From an uncultured Selenomonadales bacterium (GTDB lineage: Bacteria; Bacillota; Clostridia; Christensenellales; QALW01): a stretch of 35,671 bases of DNA. The position numbers and the translations under genes were made by a program. The notes under the pieces are model-generated. The model was not told where the DNA came from. It saw only the letters and a program-made list of their open reading frames with translations, and ran no database searches. Positions 15,758 to 23,767 of the stretch are shown here, piece by piece. The stretch is from the NCBI GenBank assembly GCA_905200615.1, contig CAJKLB010000023.1, positions 1 to 35,671 on the forward strand, in the 5' to 3' direction. The stretch's first letter is position 1. Each line of letters opens with the position of its first letter.

Positions 15758-16443
15758 TCGTTCATTACCTCAAATTTATAGCCGATACCCCAAACCGTTT
15801 TTATGTTCCACTCATCATTTCCGGCCACTTTTTCCCGAATACGCTTGATATGCACGTCCACCGTACGGGAATCGCCGAAATACTCAAATCCCCATACCTG
15901 CTCCAGCAGCTGTTCACGGGTAAATACCTTGTTAGGATGGGAAGCCAAATAATACAGCAATTCAATCTCTTTCGGCGGCATTTCTACTCGTCTGCCTTTA
16001 TATGTTACCGTATAATCAGTAATATTGATTACAATATCCTTATATTCCACATTCTCTACATTTTCTTCCTTTTGCACACTGCGTCTGAGTACCGCTTTCA
16101 CACGCGCTACCAATTCTTTCGGTTCAAAAGGTTTTACCATATAATCGTCCGCTCCCAATTCAAGGCTCAGCACTTTATCAAAAACCTCGCCCTTTGCCGA
16201 AAGCATAATAATCGGTGTACTGTCGATGCGGCGAATTTCAGTACATACCTGCATACCGTCCACCACGGGAAGCATAATATCCAATACCACCAATTTAGGC
16301 TGAACCGCTTTAAATTTATTAATACCTTCTTCTCCGTCAGCAGCGGTATAAACCTCATAACCATCTTTTTCAAGATACAGCTTAACCAATTCCGATATAT
16401 GCTGATCATCATCGATAACCAATATTTTTGTTTTATTTGTCAC
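15754..16443 (-). CDS. OmpR-family response regulator
   Basis: This 229-residue regulator has a receiver domain with acidic Asp11 and Asp12, phosphoacceptor Asp55 in VVLDIMLP and Lys104 in MVKPF, then a winged-helix DNA-binding domain (about 130-226, with SRTVDVHIKRIREK and WGIGYKF). It is partnered by the kinase encoded next and probably controls the HtrA gene in its own operon. The start is GTG at 16443, 8 bases after GGAGG; a TTG two codons earlier is only 2 bases from the ribosome site. Confidence 0.93.
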   Translation of the reverse strand: MTNKTKILVIDDDQHISELVKLYLEKDGYEVYTAADGEEGINKFKAVQPKLVVLDIMLPVVDGMQVCTEIRRIDSTPIIMLSAKGEVFDKVLSLELGADDYMVKPFEPKELVARVKAVLRRSVQKEENVENVEYKDIVINITDYTVTYKGRRVEMPPKEIELLYYLASHPNKVFTREQLLEQVWGFEYFGDSRTVDVHIKRIREKVAGNDEWNIKTVWGIGYKFEVMNE

Positions 16444-16493
16444 AGCCAATCCCTCCTTAAATAAAACATTTAATTTTTTATACTGATAGCCAT

Positions 16494-16502
16494 ATTATAA
16501 CA
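16494..16502 (-). promoter_or_regulatory. Extended -10 promoter of the two-component operon
   Basis: The minus strand reads TGTTATAAT, an extended -10, about 50 bases before the response regulator. The region upstream, between it and MutS2, is A/T-rich with no clear -35 and no terminator hairpin, so some read-through from mutS2 is possible. Confidence 0.55.
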
Positions 16503-16549
16503 CAAAATTTGCTTTTTAGAAAAAAATTAAATAAAAATATGAAGAAATT

Positions 16550-18895
16550 TTATCCTTTTAACTCAACCACGGTTACACCGGCGTCTCCTTCGCCATACGT
16601 ACCCGCGCGAAAAGAAGCAACCTTGGGATTCCTTTTTAAATACTCCGCAATGGCTTTTCTTAACGCTCCGGTTCCTTTTCCGTGTATAATCATCACCGAA
16701 CCTATATTGCGCCCATACGCTAAATCCAAATACATATCCACATTTACTACGGCTTCCTCCGCAAGTTGTCCGCGCACATCCAAAGAAAGCGGTACGTTTG
16801 TATTGGAACGGCTTATTTTTACGCCCGAAGTTCCTATATCCTTTTTACTTTTTGCATACGTCAGCTCTTTGGCATTGACCTCGGTTTGAAGGATTCCCAG
16901 CTGTACCCTTACTTTTCCTTTTGCATTCGGTTTTGTAAGCAATACCCCGTCTTTATCCAAAGAAGAAACGTACACATCCATCCCGGGCAAAAACTCCCGA
17001 ATGGGCTCTAAAGGGGCTTCAGCCATCACATTTTCTTTCTGCGGCACGCTTTGTAAACTTTTTCTTAATTCACGAGCTTTAAAGATTGCCGCAGGTTCCG
17101 CCGAAGCACTGAGGCTTTTTAACTCATCAATAACGGAATTTGCCTCCTCTAAGGCCTTTTCCCGTATCTGTTGTGCCTCACGCTGCGCCTGCGCCAGTAT
17201 TTTTTCTTTTTTTTGGGTTAATTCCCTATTCTCTTTTTCCAGTAATTTTCTTTCCTTTTCTGCTTCTGCCCGCAACTGAAAAGCCTCCTGACGCTGTGAT
17301 TGCGCCGCAGCCCGATATTCCTCGGCATTGGAAAGTACTTTTTCAAGTTTACGCGAATCCTCATCCACATAACTGCGCGCCCGATCGATCAGATATTGAT
17401 CCAATCCCAGTTTAGCCGATATCAAAAACGCGTTGCTGTTTCCCGGGACCCCTACCATCAATTTATAAGTAGGCTGCAGAGAATTTACATCAAACTCGAC
17501 CGAAGCGTTTTCCGCCCCTGCCTTTGACAAAGAATAAGCCTTAAGTTCCGCATAATGAGAAGTTACAACCGTACGGATTCTCCTGCGCCTGAGTTCTTCA
17601 AGAATTGCCATTGCCAGCGCTGCGCCCTCCGTAGGATCCGTACCGGCGCCAAGCTCATCAAATAAAACCAACGCGTCGGGAGTAATTTCTTTCATAATTC
17701 GTGAAATATTTTTCATATGAGAAGAAAATGTGCTTAAATTCTGCTCAATACTTTGCTCATCCCCGATATCGGCAAAAATGTTATCAAAGACCGGCATTGT
17801 GGTTCCGTTCTCCGCCGGAAGATGTAGTCCGCTTTGCGTCATAACAGCAAACAGCCCAATCGTTTTTAACGTAACGGTTTTGCCTCCCGTATTGGGTCCG
17901 GTAATCAACAACTGCGTAAATTCTTTTCCCAGCCAAACGCGTATGGGCACCACCGTTCGCTTATCCAGCAAAGGATGTCTTCCGTTTTTGATTTCAACAT
18001 ATCCTTTTTCATTGATCACAGGACAGGTTCCGTCCATCTCACGGCTGAGCTTTGCCTTGGCAAAAATCAAGTCCAGCTGTGCTAAAATACGGCTATTACT
18101 CTCCAAAGCACCATAAATATCATGCAAGCGAATTGAATAATCCTCTAAAATTCGCTGAATTTCATCGCGTTCATCCAGTTTCAACTGTCGGATAGTATTA
18201 TTGATTTCCACAACGGCCATAGGCTCAATAAATAAGGTTGCACCGCTGGAAGATTGATCATGCACAATTCCCGGCACCTTAGCCCGATGCGCCGCCACCA
18301 CAGGAAGAACATACCGGTCACTTCGCATAGTAATGATTCCTTCCTGCAAGATGCCTTCCTTATCAAGCGTCCGCATTAAACTGTTCAGCTTTTCCCGCAC
18401 GCTTTCATTTTGACTGCGAATCTGTCTGCGAATTGACGCAAGACGGGAACTGGCGCTGTCCGCCATTTCATCTTCACTCAAAATGTCCGCAAAAATTTGC
18501 TCTTCAATATCCTTAAACGCAACCAATGCTCGCGCATACTGCAAAATTCGTCCGTCTTCGTCCTCATTACCGCCCGCGATGCCGCTGCGCGCTTCCCGCA
18601 CCGCTTTTAAAAATAAAGCAATATCCAAAAGCTCCGGCATGGAAAGCACCGCTCCGAGCTTTATCCTGGCCAAAATCCCTCTGATTTCATGATACGCGTG
18701 AATCGGAGATCTTCCGTGCTTTTCAATAACGGCAACCGCTTCATCTGTTTGTTCCAGCAAAATCTTTACCGCATCTGCATTGTGCAGAGGCTCTAATGCC
18801 AGTGCCGCTTCTTTTGCCTGTGCCGATACGGTATTTTGCGCTAAAAATTCTTTTATTTTATCAAATTCCAATATTTTAATTGTTTTTATATCCAT
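16550..18895 (-). CDS. mutS2: MutS2 ATPase / ribosome-rescue endonuclease
   Basis: This 781-residue protein has full family length. It has the MutS core and ATPase with Walker A GPNTGGKT (333-340) and DELGAGTDPTEG, a long coiled coil (about 500-600) and a C-terminal Smr domain (about 705-781) with LDVRG and IIHGKGTGALR. MutS2 was first linked to suppression of recombination and later, in Bacillus, to splitting collided ribosomes. It lies 12 bases after the glycosyltransferase stop and has no good ribosome site, so translation is probably coupled to that gene. Confidence 0.95.
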   Translation of the reverse strand: MDIKTIKILEFDKIKEFLAQNTVSAQAKEAALALEPLHNADAVKILLEQTDEAVAVIEKHGRSPIHAYHEIRGILARIKLGAVLSMPELLDIALFLKAVREARSGIAGGNEDEDGRILQYARALVAFKDIEEQIFADILSEDEMADSASSRLASIRRQIRSQNESVREKLNSLMRTLDKEGILQEGIITMRSDRYVLPVVAAHRAKVPGIVHDQSSSGATLFIEPMAVVEINNTIRQLKLDERDEIQRILEDYSIRLHDIYGALESNSRILAQLDLIFAKAKLSREMDGTCPVINEKGYVEIKNGRHPLLDKRTVVPIRVWLGKEFTQLLITGPNTGGKTVTLKTIGLFAVMTQSGLHLPAENGTTMPVFDNIFADIGDEQSIEQNLSTFSSHMKNISRIMKEITPDALVLFDELGAGTDPTEGAALAMAILEELRRRRIRTVVTSHYAELKAYSLSKAGAENASVEFDVNSLQPTYKLMVGVPGNSNAFLISAKLGLDQYLIDRARSYVDEDSRKLEKVLSNAEEYRAAAQSQRQEAFQLRAEAEKERKLLEKENRELTQKKEKILAQAQREAQQIREKALEEANSVIDELKSLSASAEPAAIFKARELRKSLQSVPQKENVMAEAPLEPIREFLPGMDVYVSSLDKDGVLLTKPNAKGKVRVQLGILQTEVNAKELTYAKSKKDIGTSGVKISRSNTNVPLSLDVRGQLAEEAVVNVDMYLDLAYGRNIGSVMIIHGKGTGALRKAIAEYLKRNPKVASFRAGTYGEGDAGVTVVELKG

Positions 18896-18907
18896 AGTTT
18901 TTGTATT

Positions 18908-19855
18908 TCATTCCTTTAAATCAATATCCGTGTCCTTTACAATATAAATAGGACGTTTTTTAGTTTCAAGATAGGTTTTGGCCAAATAATTGCCTAAAAT
19001 TCCTATGCAAAACAACTGGATTCCTCCGATAAAAAACATGATGCACGCCAGCGAAGGCCATCCGCTCACCGGATCTCCCCAAACAAGTGTGCGAATGATA
19101 ATAAACAGAATCATCACAAAGGAAAGCAAACAAAACACAAATCCCATAACCGAAGCCAATGCAAGAGGCATAGTAGAAAAACCGATGATTCCCTCTAAAG
19201 AATAAACAAAAAGCTTCCAAAAGGACCACTTGGTCTGCCCCGCGCTTCGCTTTACGTTTTCATATTCGATCCATTTTGTCTCAAAACCCACCCATCCGAA
19301 GATACCTTTTGAAAAGCGATTATACTCGCACATAGAAAGCACTGCATCCACAAATTTTCGATTCATCAAACGAAAATCTCTGGCGCCGTCTACAATATCC
19401 GTTTTAGAGATCCGGTTAATCAGCTTATAAAAGCAGCGCGCGAACAACGAGCGAATCTTCGGTTCGCCTTTACGGGAAACTCTCCGTGTGGCGACACAGT
19501 CATATCCTTCCTCCGCAATATAGCAATACATTTGATCCAACAACCGCGGCGGATCCTGCAAATCAGCGTCCATAAGAGAAACCAACTCGCCGCTGCTGTT
19601 TTCCAATCCGGCATACATTGCTGCTTCTTTACCGAAATTCCGTGAAAAAGAGATATATTTGATTCTTTTATCTTTTTCCTTTAACTCTTTAATCACTTTT
19701 AAAGTATTATCTTTGGAGCCGTCGTTCACAAAAATCAATTCAAACTCAACGTGATATTTCTGCTCCATATCATCCATGACAGGGATAGCGGCCTGAAAAA
19801 AGAAAGGAAGTGCCTCCTCTTCATTATAGCACGGAACAATAATTGAAATCAGCAT
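18908..19855 (-). CDS. GT2 polyprenyl-phosphate glycosyltransferase (GtrB/DPM1-like)
   Basis: This 315-residue protein has the GT-A fold of family 2, starting ISIIVPCYNEEEALP, with FVNDGSKDNT and the DADLQDPP metal-binding motif, followed by two membrane spans (about 230-255 and 268-292). Relatives move glucose or a similar sugar from a nucleotide onto undecaprenyl phosphate at the inner membrane face for wall or polymer decoration. AGGAGG lies 7 bases before the ATG. It heads a two-gene operon with mutS2 and has a good promoter. Confidence 0.88.
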   Translation of the reverse strand: MLISIIVPCYNEEEALPFFFQAAIPVMDDMEQKYHVEFELIFVNDGSKDNTLKVIKELKEKDKRIKYISFSRNFGKEAAMYAGLENSSGELVSLMDADLQDPPRLLDQMYCYIAEEGYDCVATRRVSRKGEPKIRSLFARCFYKLINRISKTDIVDGARDFRLMNRKFVDAVLSMCEYNRFSKGIFGWVGFETKWIEYENVKRSAGQTKWSFWKLFVYSLEGIIGFSTMPLALASVMGFVFCLLSFVMILFIIIRTLVWGDPVSGWPSLACIMFFIGGIQLFCIGILGNYLAKTYLETKKRPIYIVKDTDIDLKE

Positions 19856-19884
19856 AGAGATTCCTCCTTGTGAACTATAGTTTT

Positions 19885-19913
19885 ATTTTATCCTAAAAGC
19901 AGCCATCTTGCAA
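19885..19913 (-). promoter_or_regulatory. Promoter of the glycosyltransferase-mutS2 operon
   Basis: The minus strand has TTGCAA (19908-19913), a 17-base spacer and TAAAAT (19885-19890), about 30 bases before the start codon. Confidence 0.65.
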
Positions 19914-19961
19914 TAGATTTGTTTTATTTAATAGTCAGAATATTATCGTAAAAAATATATA

Positions 19962-19990
19962 GTGCAAAATTAAAAGTTTTGTAGTATAAT
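19962..19990 (+). promoter_or_regulatory. Promoter of the sortase operon
   Basis: A consensus -10 TATAAT (19985-19990) is preceded after 17 bases by a weak GTGCAA (19962-19967). The leader then carries a 5-bp hairpin CCATC/GATGG (20006-20018) before the ACGGAGG ribosome site. Confidence 0.5.
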
Positions 19991-20037
19991 AGATTTGTAC
20001 AGGCACCATCTATGATGGATAGAACGGAGGTTTTTTC

Positions 20038-21393
20038 ATGAGTGAATACAAGCCCATAAAAATCAAAAGAAAAAAACGTCTGGATCCGGCTGTTATACAA
20101 ATGCTTCTTTACCGGGTGCTGCCTATTGTACTGGTAGTGATTATTTCTGTATGCGGATTCAGTATTTTTGATAAAAAAATAAGCGAGATTATTGCCAATC
20201 AAAAATACACTTCTCTTGCGGAAAGAGGAACCATTGATGATCCTTACAGTGAAAATTATTCTTCCAGCAGTATTGATTGGCTCTCTCAGTACAGCACACT
20301 TGACCCGGATGGGTTTGATCCTCTTGCCCTTTCCCCTTTGGGGGTAGTGGACGCATTGCGTCCTTCGGGGTCTCTTTCCTCTACGGAATTTGAACGCGCT
20401 TTAGGATATACAAACAAACAATCAAAAATCTGGTCCATTCATGATTCGGTTAACCCGGATATCGTAGCTTGGATTTATATGTACGGACTCGGCATCAATT
20501 ATCCCGTAGCGTCGGAAGCGAATAATATCAACTTTTATTTAAATCATAGTTATGATAAAACCAAATCCACCTCAGGCACACTGTTTATATCTTCTGCCTG
20601 CGGTATCAATCCGATTTCCAAAAATCTGATTATTCATGGCCATAACATGCGTGACGGTACCATGTTTGCTACTTTGGCAAATTACCTAAACGGCACCAAA
20701 GCGTTTTACGATTCGCACAAATACATTTTTCTGGATACGCTGTACGGCACCTATCGCTACGAAATTTACAGCGTTTACAAAACTGTTCCGGAAGATATCT
20801 ATCTCCGTACAGGATTCAGCAGCAACGCCGCTTTTTTAAATTGGTGTGATGAAACCAATAAAAAAGGCATATATAAAAGTGATACCACTTCCTTTTCCGC
20901 TTCGGATCGTATCATAACGCTTTCAACCTGTGATTCTACCAGCAAGTATCGCATTATTGTTCACGCAAAAATGGTATATCCGGTTCCTACAGATGACATT
21001 GATTCTAACTATACCTCTGAAGAAAATCCTAATATTGAACCCAACGCAACCCCCTCGCCCACTCCGGTAACGCCGGATACGACACCCGCTCCTTCTTATG
21101 ACTTTGCGGAGGGATCTTCCTATTGCGTCAGTTTAAATGACCCGAAAAGTACTCTTCGTCTCAGAAACGGTCCGAACCTTTCCTATGGCGTTGTCGGAAG
21201 TCTTGCTCACGGCACACAAGTCACGATTCTATCCGACAGTGGCGAATGGGTAAAAGTGAAAACCATCGGCGGAATGGAAGGATATTTAATGAAATCCTAT
21301 CTCATTCCGGAGGAGCTTTTTTCCTATACGATTCCCTCATCTACTGTCGGCGCACCGAATACAAATATTATAACACCGGTGCCTGCTGCTTAA
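20038..21393 (+). CDS. Class B sortase with C-terminal SH3 domain
   Basis: This 451-residue transpeptidase has an N-terminal signal anchor (about 23-43), an Asp/Ser-rich stalk (to about 125), a sortase B domain (about 130-312), a Pro/Thr linker (about 325-358) and a bacterial SH3 domain (about 364-428, RLRNGPNLSYGVVG and GWVKVK-like core). Catalytic residues are His202 in IIHGHNM, Cys298 in TLSTC and Arg305. Sortases join proteins to the wall or to each other outside the membrane; SH3 domains of this type bind peptidoglycan. The fusion is longer than ordinary SrtB (about 250 residues). No sorting-signal substrate is encoded nearby. It is followed after 16 bases by an alpha/beta hydrolase. Confidence 0.88.
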   Translation: MSEYKPIKIKRKKRLDPAVIQMLLYRVLPIVLVVIISVCGFSIFDKKISEIIANQKYTSLAERGTIDDPYSENYSSSSIDWLSQYSTLDPDGFDPLALSPLGVVDALRPSGSLSSTEFERALGYTNKQSKIWSIHDSVNPDIVAWIYMYGLGINYPVASEANNINFYLNHSYDKTKSTSGTLFISSACGINPISKNLIIHGHNMRDGTMFATLANYLNGTKAFYDSHKYIFLDTLYGTYRYEIYSVYKTVPEDIYLRTGFSSNAAFLNWCDETNKKGIYKSDTTSFSASDRIITLSTCDSTSKYRIIVHAKMVYPVPTDDIDSNYTSEENPNIEPNATPSPTPVTPDTTPAPSYDFAEGSSYCVSLNDPKSTLRLRNGPNLSYGVVGSLAHGTQVTILSDSGEWVKVKTIGGMEGYLMKSYLIPEELFSYTIPSSTVGAPNTNIITPVPAA

Positions 21394-21409
21394 TTATTGG
21401 AGGCTATTT

Positions 21410-22243
21410 ATGAGTGAAAACAATCAATCCCGACGCGCTACCGGCCAATATATTATGATTGGCGAAAACCGTATACGTTATTTTGAAGAAGGACAGGGAG
21501 AAACCGTAATTTTTATCCATGGACTGGGTCAGGCTATGTATACATTCCGAAAAAATGTACACGTTCTTTCCCAATACTGCCATGTAGTTACCATTGACTT
21601 AATTGGCCACGGTCTTTCGGATAAACCCGAATGTGATTATTTGATTTCCGATTTTTCCAAACTCATTGTTGATTTTATGGATGCGATGGCTATAGAAAAC
21701 GCAACGCTGCTCGGATTTAGTACCGGAGCTATCATCGCGCTGGATGTGGCTATTTCTCATCCCGAATACGTGAATCGCCTGATTTTACTGACGCCCGGCG
21801 GTCTTACAAAGCAGTATCCCGCGCTGTTAAAACACCTTACCGTACCGATTCTTTCGGATATCATTTTTACATTCTTCAACGCTTCGTTTGTAAAAAAAGT
21901 ACTTCAATCCGCCTATTTTGATCCTTCCTTGGTTACACCGGACATAATACGGCATTACTATAAAGTACTTTCCGATAAAGAAAACTTGGATGCGACAATT
22001 ACTGCGTTCAGCAATTGGGACGACAGCAATATTGCCTATGAACTTTCCGAAATAAAAGCTCCTTCCTATATATTCTGGGGAGAAAATGATGACTGGCATC
22101 CGCTGGAGCTTCTTGAATTATATGAAGAAGCTCTTCCCGATGTATATTCGGCTACTTTTGCCGATTGCGGTCATATGCTGCACGAGGAAAAAGCCGAAGA
22201 ATTAAATAAAAAGTTGATTGAAATCGTTTCTTCTAATGACTGA
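21410..22243 (+). CDS. Alpha/beta hydrolase
   Basis: This 277-residue hydrolase has the full fold: oxyanion HGLGQ (37-41), nucleophile Ser104 in GFSTG, acid Asp227 or Asp228 in GENDDWHP and His255 in DCGHMLHEE. It has no signal peptide, so it is cytoplasmic. Family members are esterases, haloperoxidase-like or C-C bond hydrolases; the substrate cannot be read. A TTGGAGG ribosome site and the 16-base gap put it in the sortase operon, an odd pairing since the two proteins should lie on opposite sides of the membrane. Confidence 0.85.
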   Translation: MSENNQSRRATGQYIMIGENRIRYFEEGQGETVIFIHGLGQAMYTFRKNVHVLSQYCHVVTIDLIGHGLSDKPECDYLISDFSKLIVDFMDAMAIENATLLGFSTGAIIALDVAISHPEYVNRLILLTPGGLTKQYPALLKHLTVPILSDIIFTFFNASFVKKVLQSAYFDPSLVTPDIIRHYYKVLSDKENLDATITAFSNWDDSNIAYELSEIKAPSYIFWGENDDWHPLELLELYEEALPDVYSATFADCGHMLHEEKAEELNKKLIEIVSSND

Positions 22244-22274
22244 TTCTTATCAGCTTTCAAAAATACTTTATTAT

Positions 22275-22321
22275 AAAAAAGCCCTCTCACTTCAAACCTT
22301 ACCTTATGAGTGGGCTTTTTT
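22275..22321 (+). terminator. Terminator of the sortase-hydrolase operon
   Basis: AAAAAAGCCC pairs with GGGCTTTTTT, and the stem continues after a 3-base bulge with CACT/AGTG. It is followed by a T run, 31 bases past the hydrolase stop codon. Confidence 0.8.
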
Positions 22322-22360
22322 AATACAATCCATAAGAATCCAAGCATTATACATTCCCTT

Positions 22361-22393
22361 ATCCATACGCATAATTTTCTTATACGTATGGAT
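22361..22393. repeat. Free-standing palindromic hairpin
   Basis: ATCCATACG (22361-22369) pairs with CGTATGGAT (22385-22393). After one mismatch four more pairs close a TTTTC loop. No U tract follows, so it is not a normal terminator. It lies between two terminators of convergent operons in a 257-base region that otherwise holds nothing I can identify. Confidence 0.4.
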
Positions 22394-22448
22394 TTCCGGC
22401 ATTGCTTAACACGATCCGTATTTTATTATATTCACGCATATTTGCATC

Positions 22449-22483
22449 AAAAAAACCGAGGTCAGCTCTTTCCAACCTCGGTT
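22449..22483 (-). terminator. Terminator after the Tic20-like gene
   Basis: AACCGAGGT (22454-22462) pairs perfectly with ACCTCGGTT (22475-22483) over 9 bp with a 12-base loop. On the minus strand it is followed by seven T. Confidence 0.8.
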
Positions 22484-22500
22484 ATACGTTTATTTATTTT

Positions 22501-22863
22501 TTATTTTAAAATCTTGGTACCGCCTATCAACGGCAATTCTTTAGCCTTTCCCTTTAAAGTATTCACTATACCGAACACAATACTGAAAATCGAAAACACA
22601 TACAAAATAAGCAGCAGCAGCGTACGTACAATAGGGAACACAGAAGGTACGACCGGCGCAAGCAAATGCGCAATCAGAATTAGGACAATAAGAATCATCT
22701 GATCAATCATCAATACCAGTCCTTGATTGGCGTGAAATCGGGCAAAAGGAGAATCCGACGCGGCAAAAAGCGGCATTACGAATAAAAAGCCTAAATAAGC
22801 AAAGCAGGAAATTCCTTTATTGTTTTCAATATCTTCTTCTTTAAAATTCTGCGTTCTGTCCAT
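22501..22863 (-). CDS. Small Tic20/DUF4870-like membrane protein
   Basis: This 120-residue protein is mostly hydrophobic, with about three membrane spans (roughly 18-36, 47-65 and 75-103). The FARFHANQGLVLMI segment (42-55) is typical of the DUF4870/Tic20-like family, whose function is unknown. The start at 22863 follows GGAGG by 8 bases; a longer frame further upstream lies inside the radical SAM gene and was rejected. It overlaps that gene by 23 bases and ends the operon before a terminator. Confidence 0.8.
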   Translation of the reverse strand: MDRTQNFKEEDIENNKGISCFAYLGFLFVMPLFAASDSPFARFHANQGLVLMIDQMILIVLILIAHLLAPVVPSVFPIVRTLLLLILYVFSIFSIVFGIVNTLKGKAKELPLIGGTKILK

Positions 22864-23767
22864 CCTTATTTCCTCCGCATTTACTTCCCTGAAAAATATT
22901 TCTTTCATCCAATACCCGCAGGAGACCGTTAAGCACCCGATGTTTGTCCGCGCTCCATGCAGGCGCGAGCAACAGCCGCTTATCTCCGTCACCCGTCAAG
23001 CGATGAATCACCACCCGCGGGGGAATAATCTCAATACACGCGGCTACAATATCAAAGTATTCCGCCATCGTAAGAGGCGTATACTCCATTTGCGCAAGCG
23101 GCGTATTCTTTAACACATGCAGTAATTGAAGCTTAATGCCGTCTATCCCGCAGTCACACGCGAACCGCACCGTACGCAGCATATCTTCATTCGTTTCTCC
23201 CGGCAAGCCGAGGATCACATGCGCGATCACTTCAATATTTCTCTGTTTCAATTCTCTTACCGCGCGCGAAAAACATTCATTCTCATAGCACCGATTAATC
23301 AAACGGGCTGTTTCCTCATTGGAGGTCTGCAGACCCATCTCCACCCATACCGGTTTCCTCCGGTTCAATTCGGTTAAAAGCGTCAAAATATCCGGTGGTA
23401 GACAATCCGGTCGTGTCGCAACGGAGATGGCTTCAATATTCTCCGCCTCAGCGGCTTCAAAAAACAAACGTCGCAGCTGCTCCGCCGGTGCATACGTATT
23501 TGTAAAAGCTTGAAAATACGCAATATATCCGCATTTTTCCGGTATTTTGGCCGCAATTTTCGCTTTAGCCTCTTCTAATTGCCACAAAATACTTTTTCCG
23601 GAAACGGCAAATTCTCCGCTTCCGCCGGCAGAGCAAAAAATACAGCCGCCAACCCCTTTTGTTCCATCCCGGTTCGGACAGGAAAAGCCGGCGTTGAGTG
23701 CCAGCTTATACACTTTTTTGCCAAACCGATTTTTTAAATACGCATGAAGGGAATAATATCTATACAT
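22841..23767 (-). CDS. TIGR01212-family radical SAM protein (YtqA/YhcC-like)
   Basis: This 308-residue radical SAM enzyme starts near-canonically (RYYSLHAYLKNRFGKKVYKL) and has a cysteine cluster CPNRDGTKGVGGCIFC (30-45), the family's modified iron-sulfur motif, with more SAM-barrel segments such as ATRPDCLPPDIL and HVILGLPGET. The family is widespread (YtqA in Bacillus, YhcC in E. coli) and probably acts on RNA or another macromolecule, but its reaction is not settled. It overlaps the GHL6-like gene by 8 bases and the Tic20-like gene by 23. The ribosome site is weak, so translation is probably coupled. Confidence 0.88.
   Translation of the reverse strand: MYRYYSLHAYLKNRFGKKVYKLALNAGFSCPNRDGTKGVGGCIFCSAGGSGEFAVSGKSILWQLEEAKAKIAAKIPEKCGYIAYFQAFTNTYAPAEQLRRLFFEAAEAENIEAISVATRPDCLPPDILTLLTELNRRKPVWVEMGLQTSNEETARLINRCYENECFSRAVRELKQRNIEVIAHVILGLPGETNEDMLRTVRFACDCGIDGIKLQLLHVLKNTPLAQMEYTPLTMAEYFDIVAACIEIIPPRVVIHRLTGDGDKRLLLAPAWSADKHRVLNGLLRVLDERNIFQGSKCGGNKDGQNAEF

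Noticed and set aside
15850..16464. Plus-strand open frame opposite the response regulator
   Set aside because: It is a shadow of a clear OmpR-family gene, with atypical composition and no recognisable domain.
19856..20037. tRNA or small RNA gene in the divergent region before the sortase
   Set aside because: No cloverleaf arms, TTCGA-type motif or terminator are visible. The region is explained by two promoters and a short leader.
20012..20041. Short frame MMDRTEVFS whose stop overlaps the sortase start codon
   Set aside because: It has no ribosome site of its own, no unusual codons, and contains the sortase ribosome site, so it is probably chance.
36..22393. CRISPR array formed by the several hairpins and repeats
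   Set aside because: The hairpins differ in sequence and are scattered. No regularly spaced identical repeats with spacers are present.
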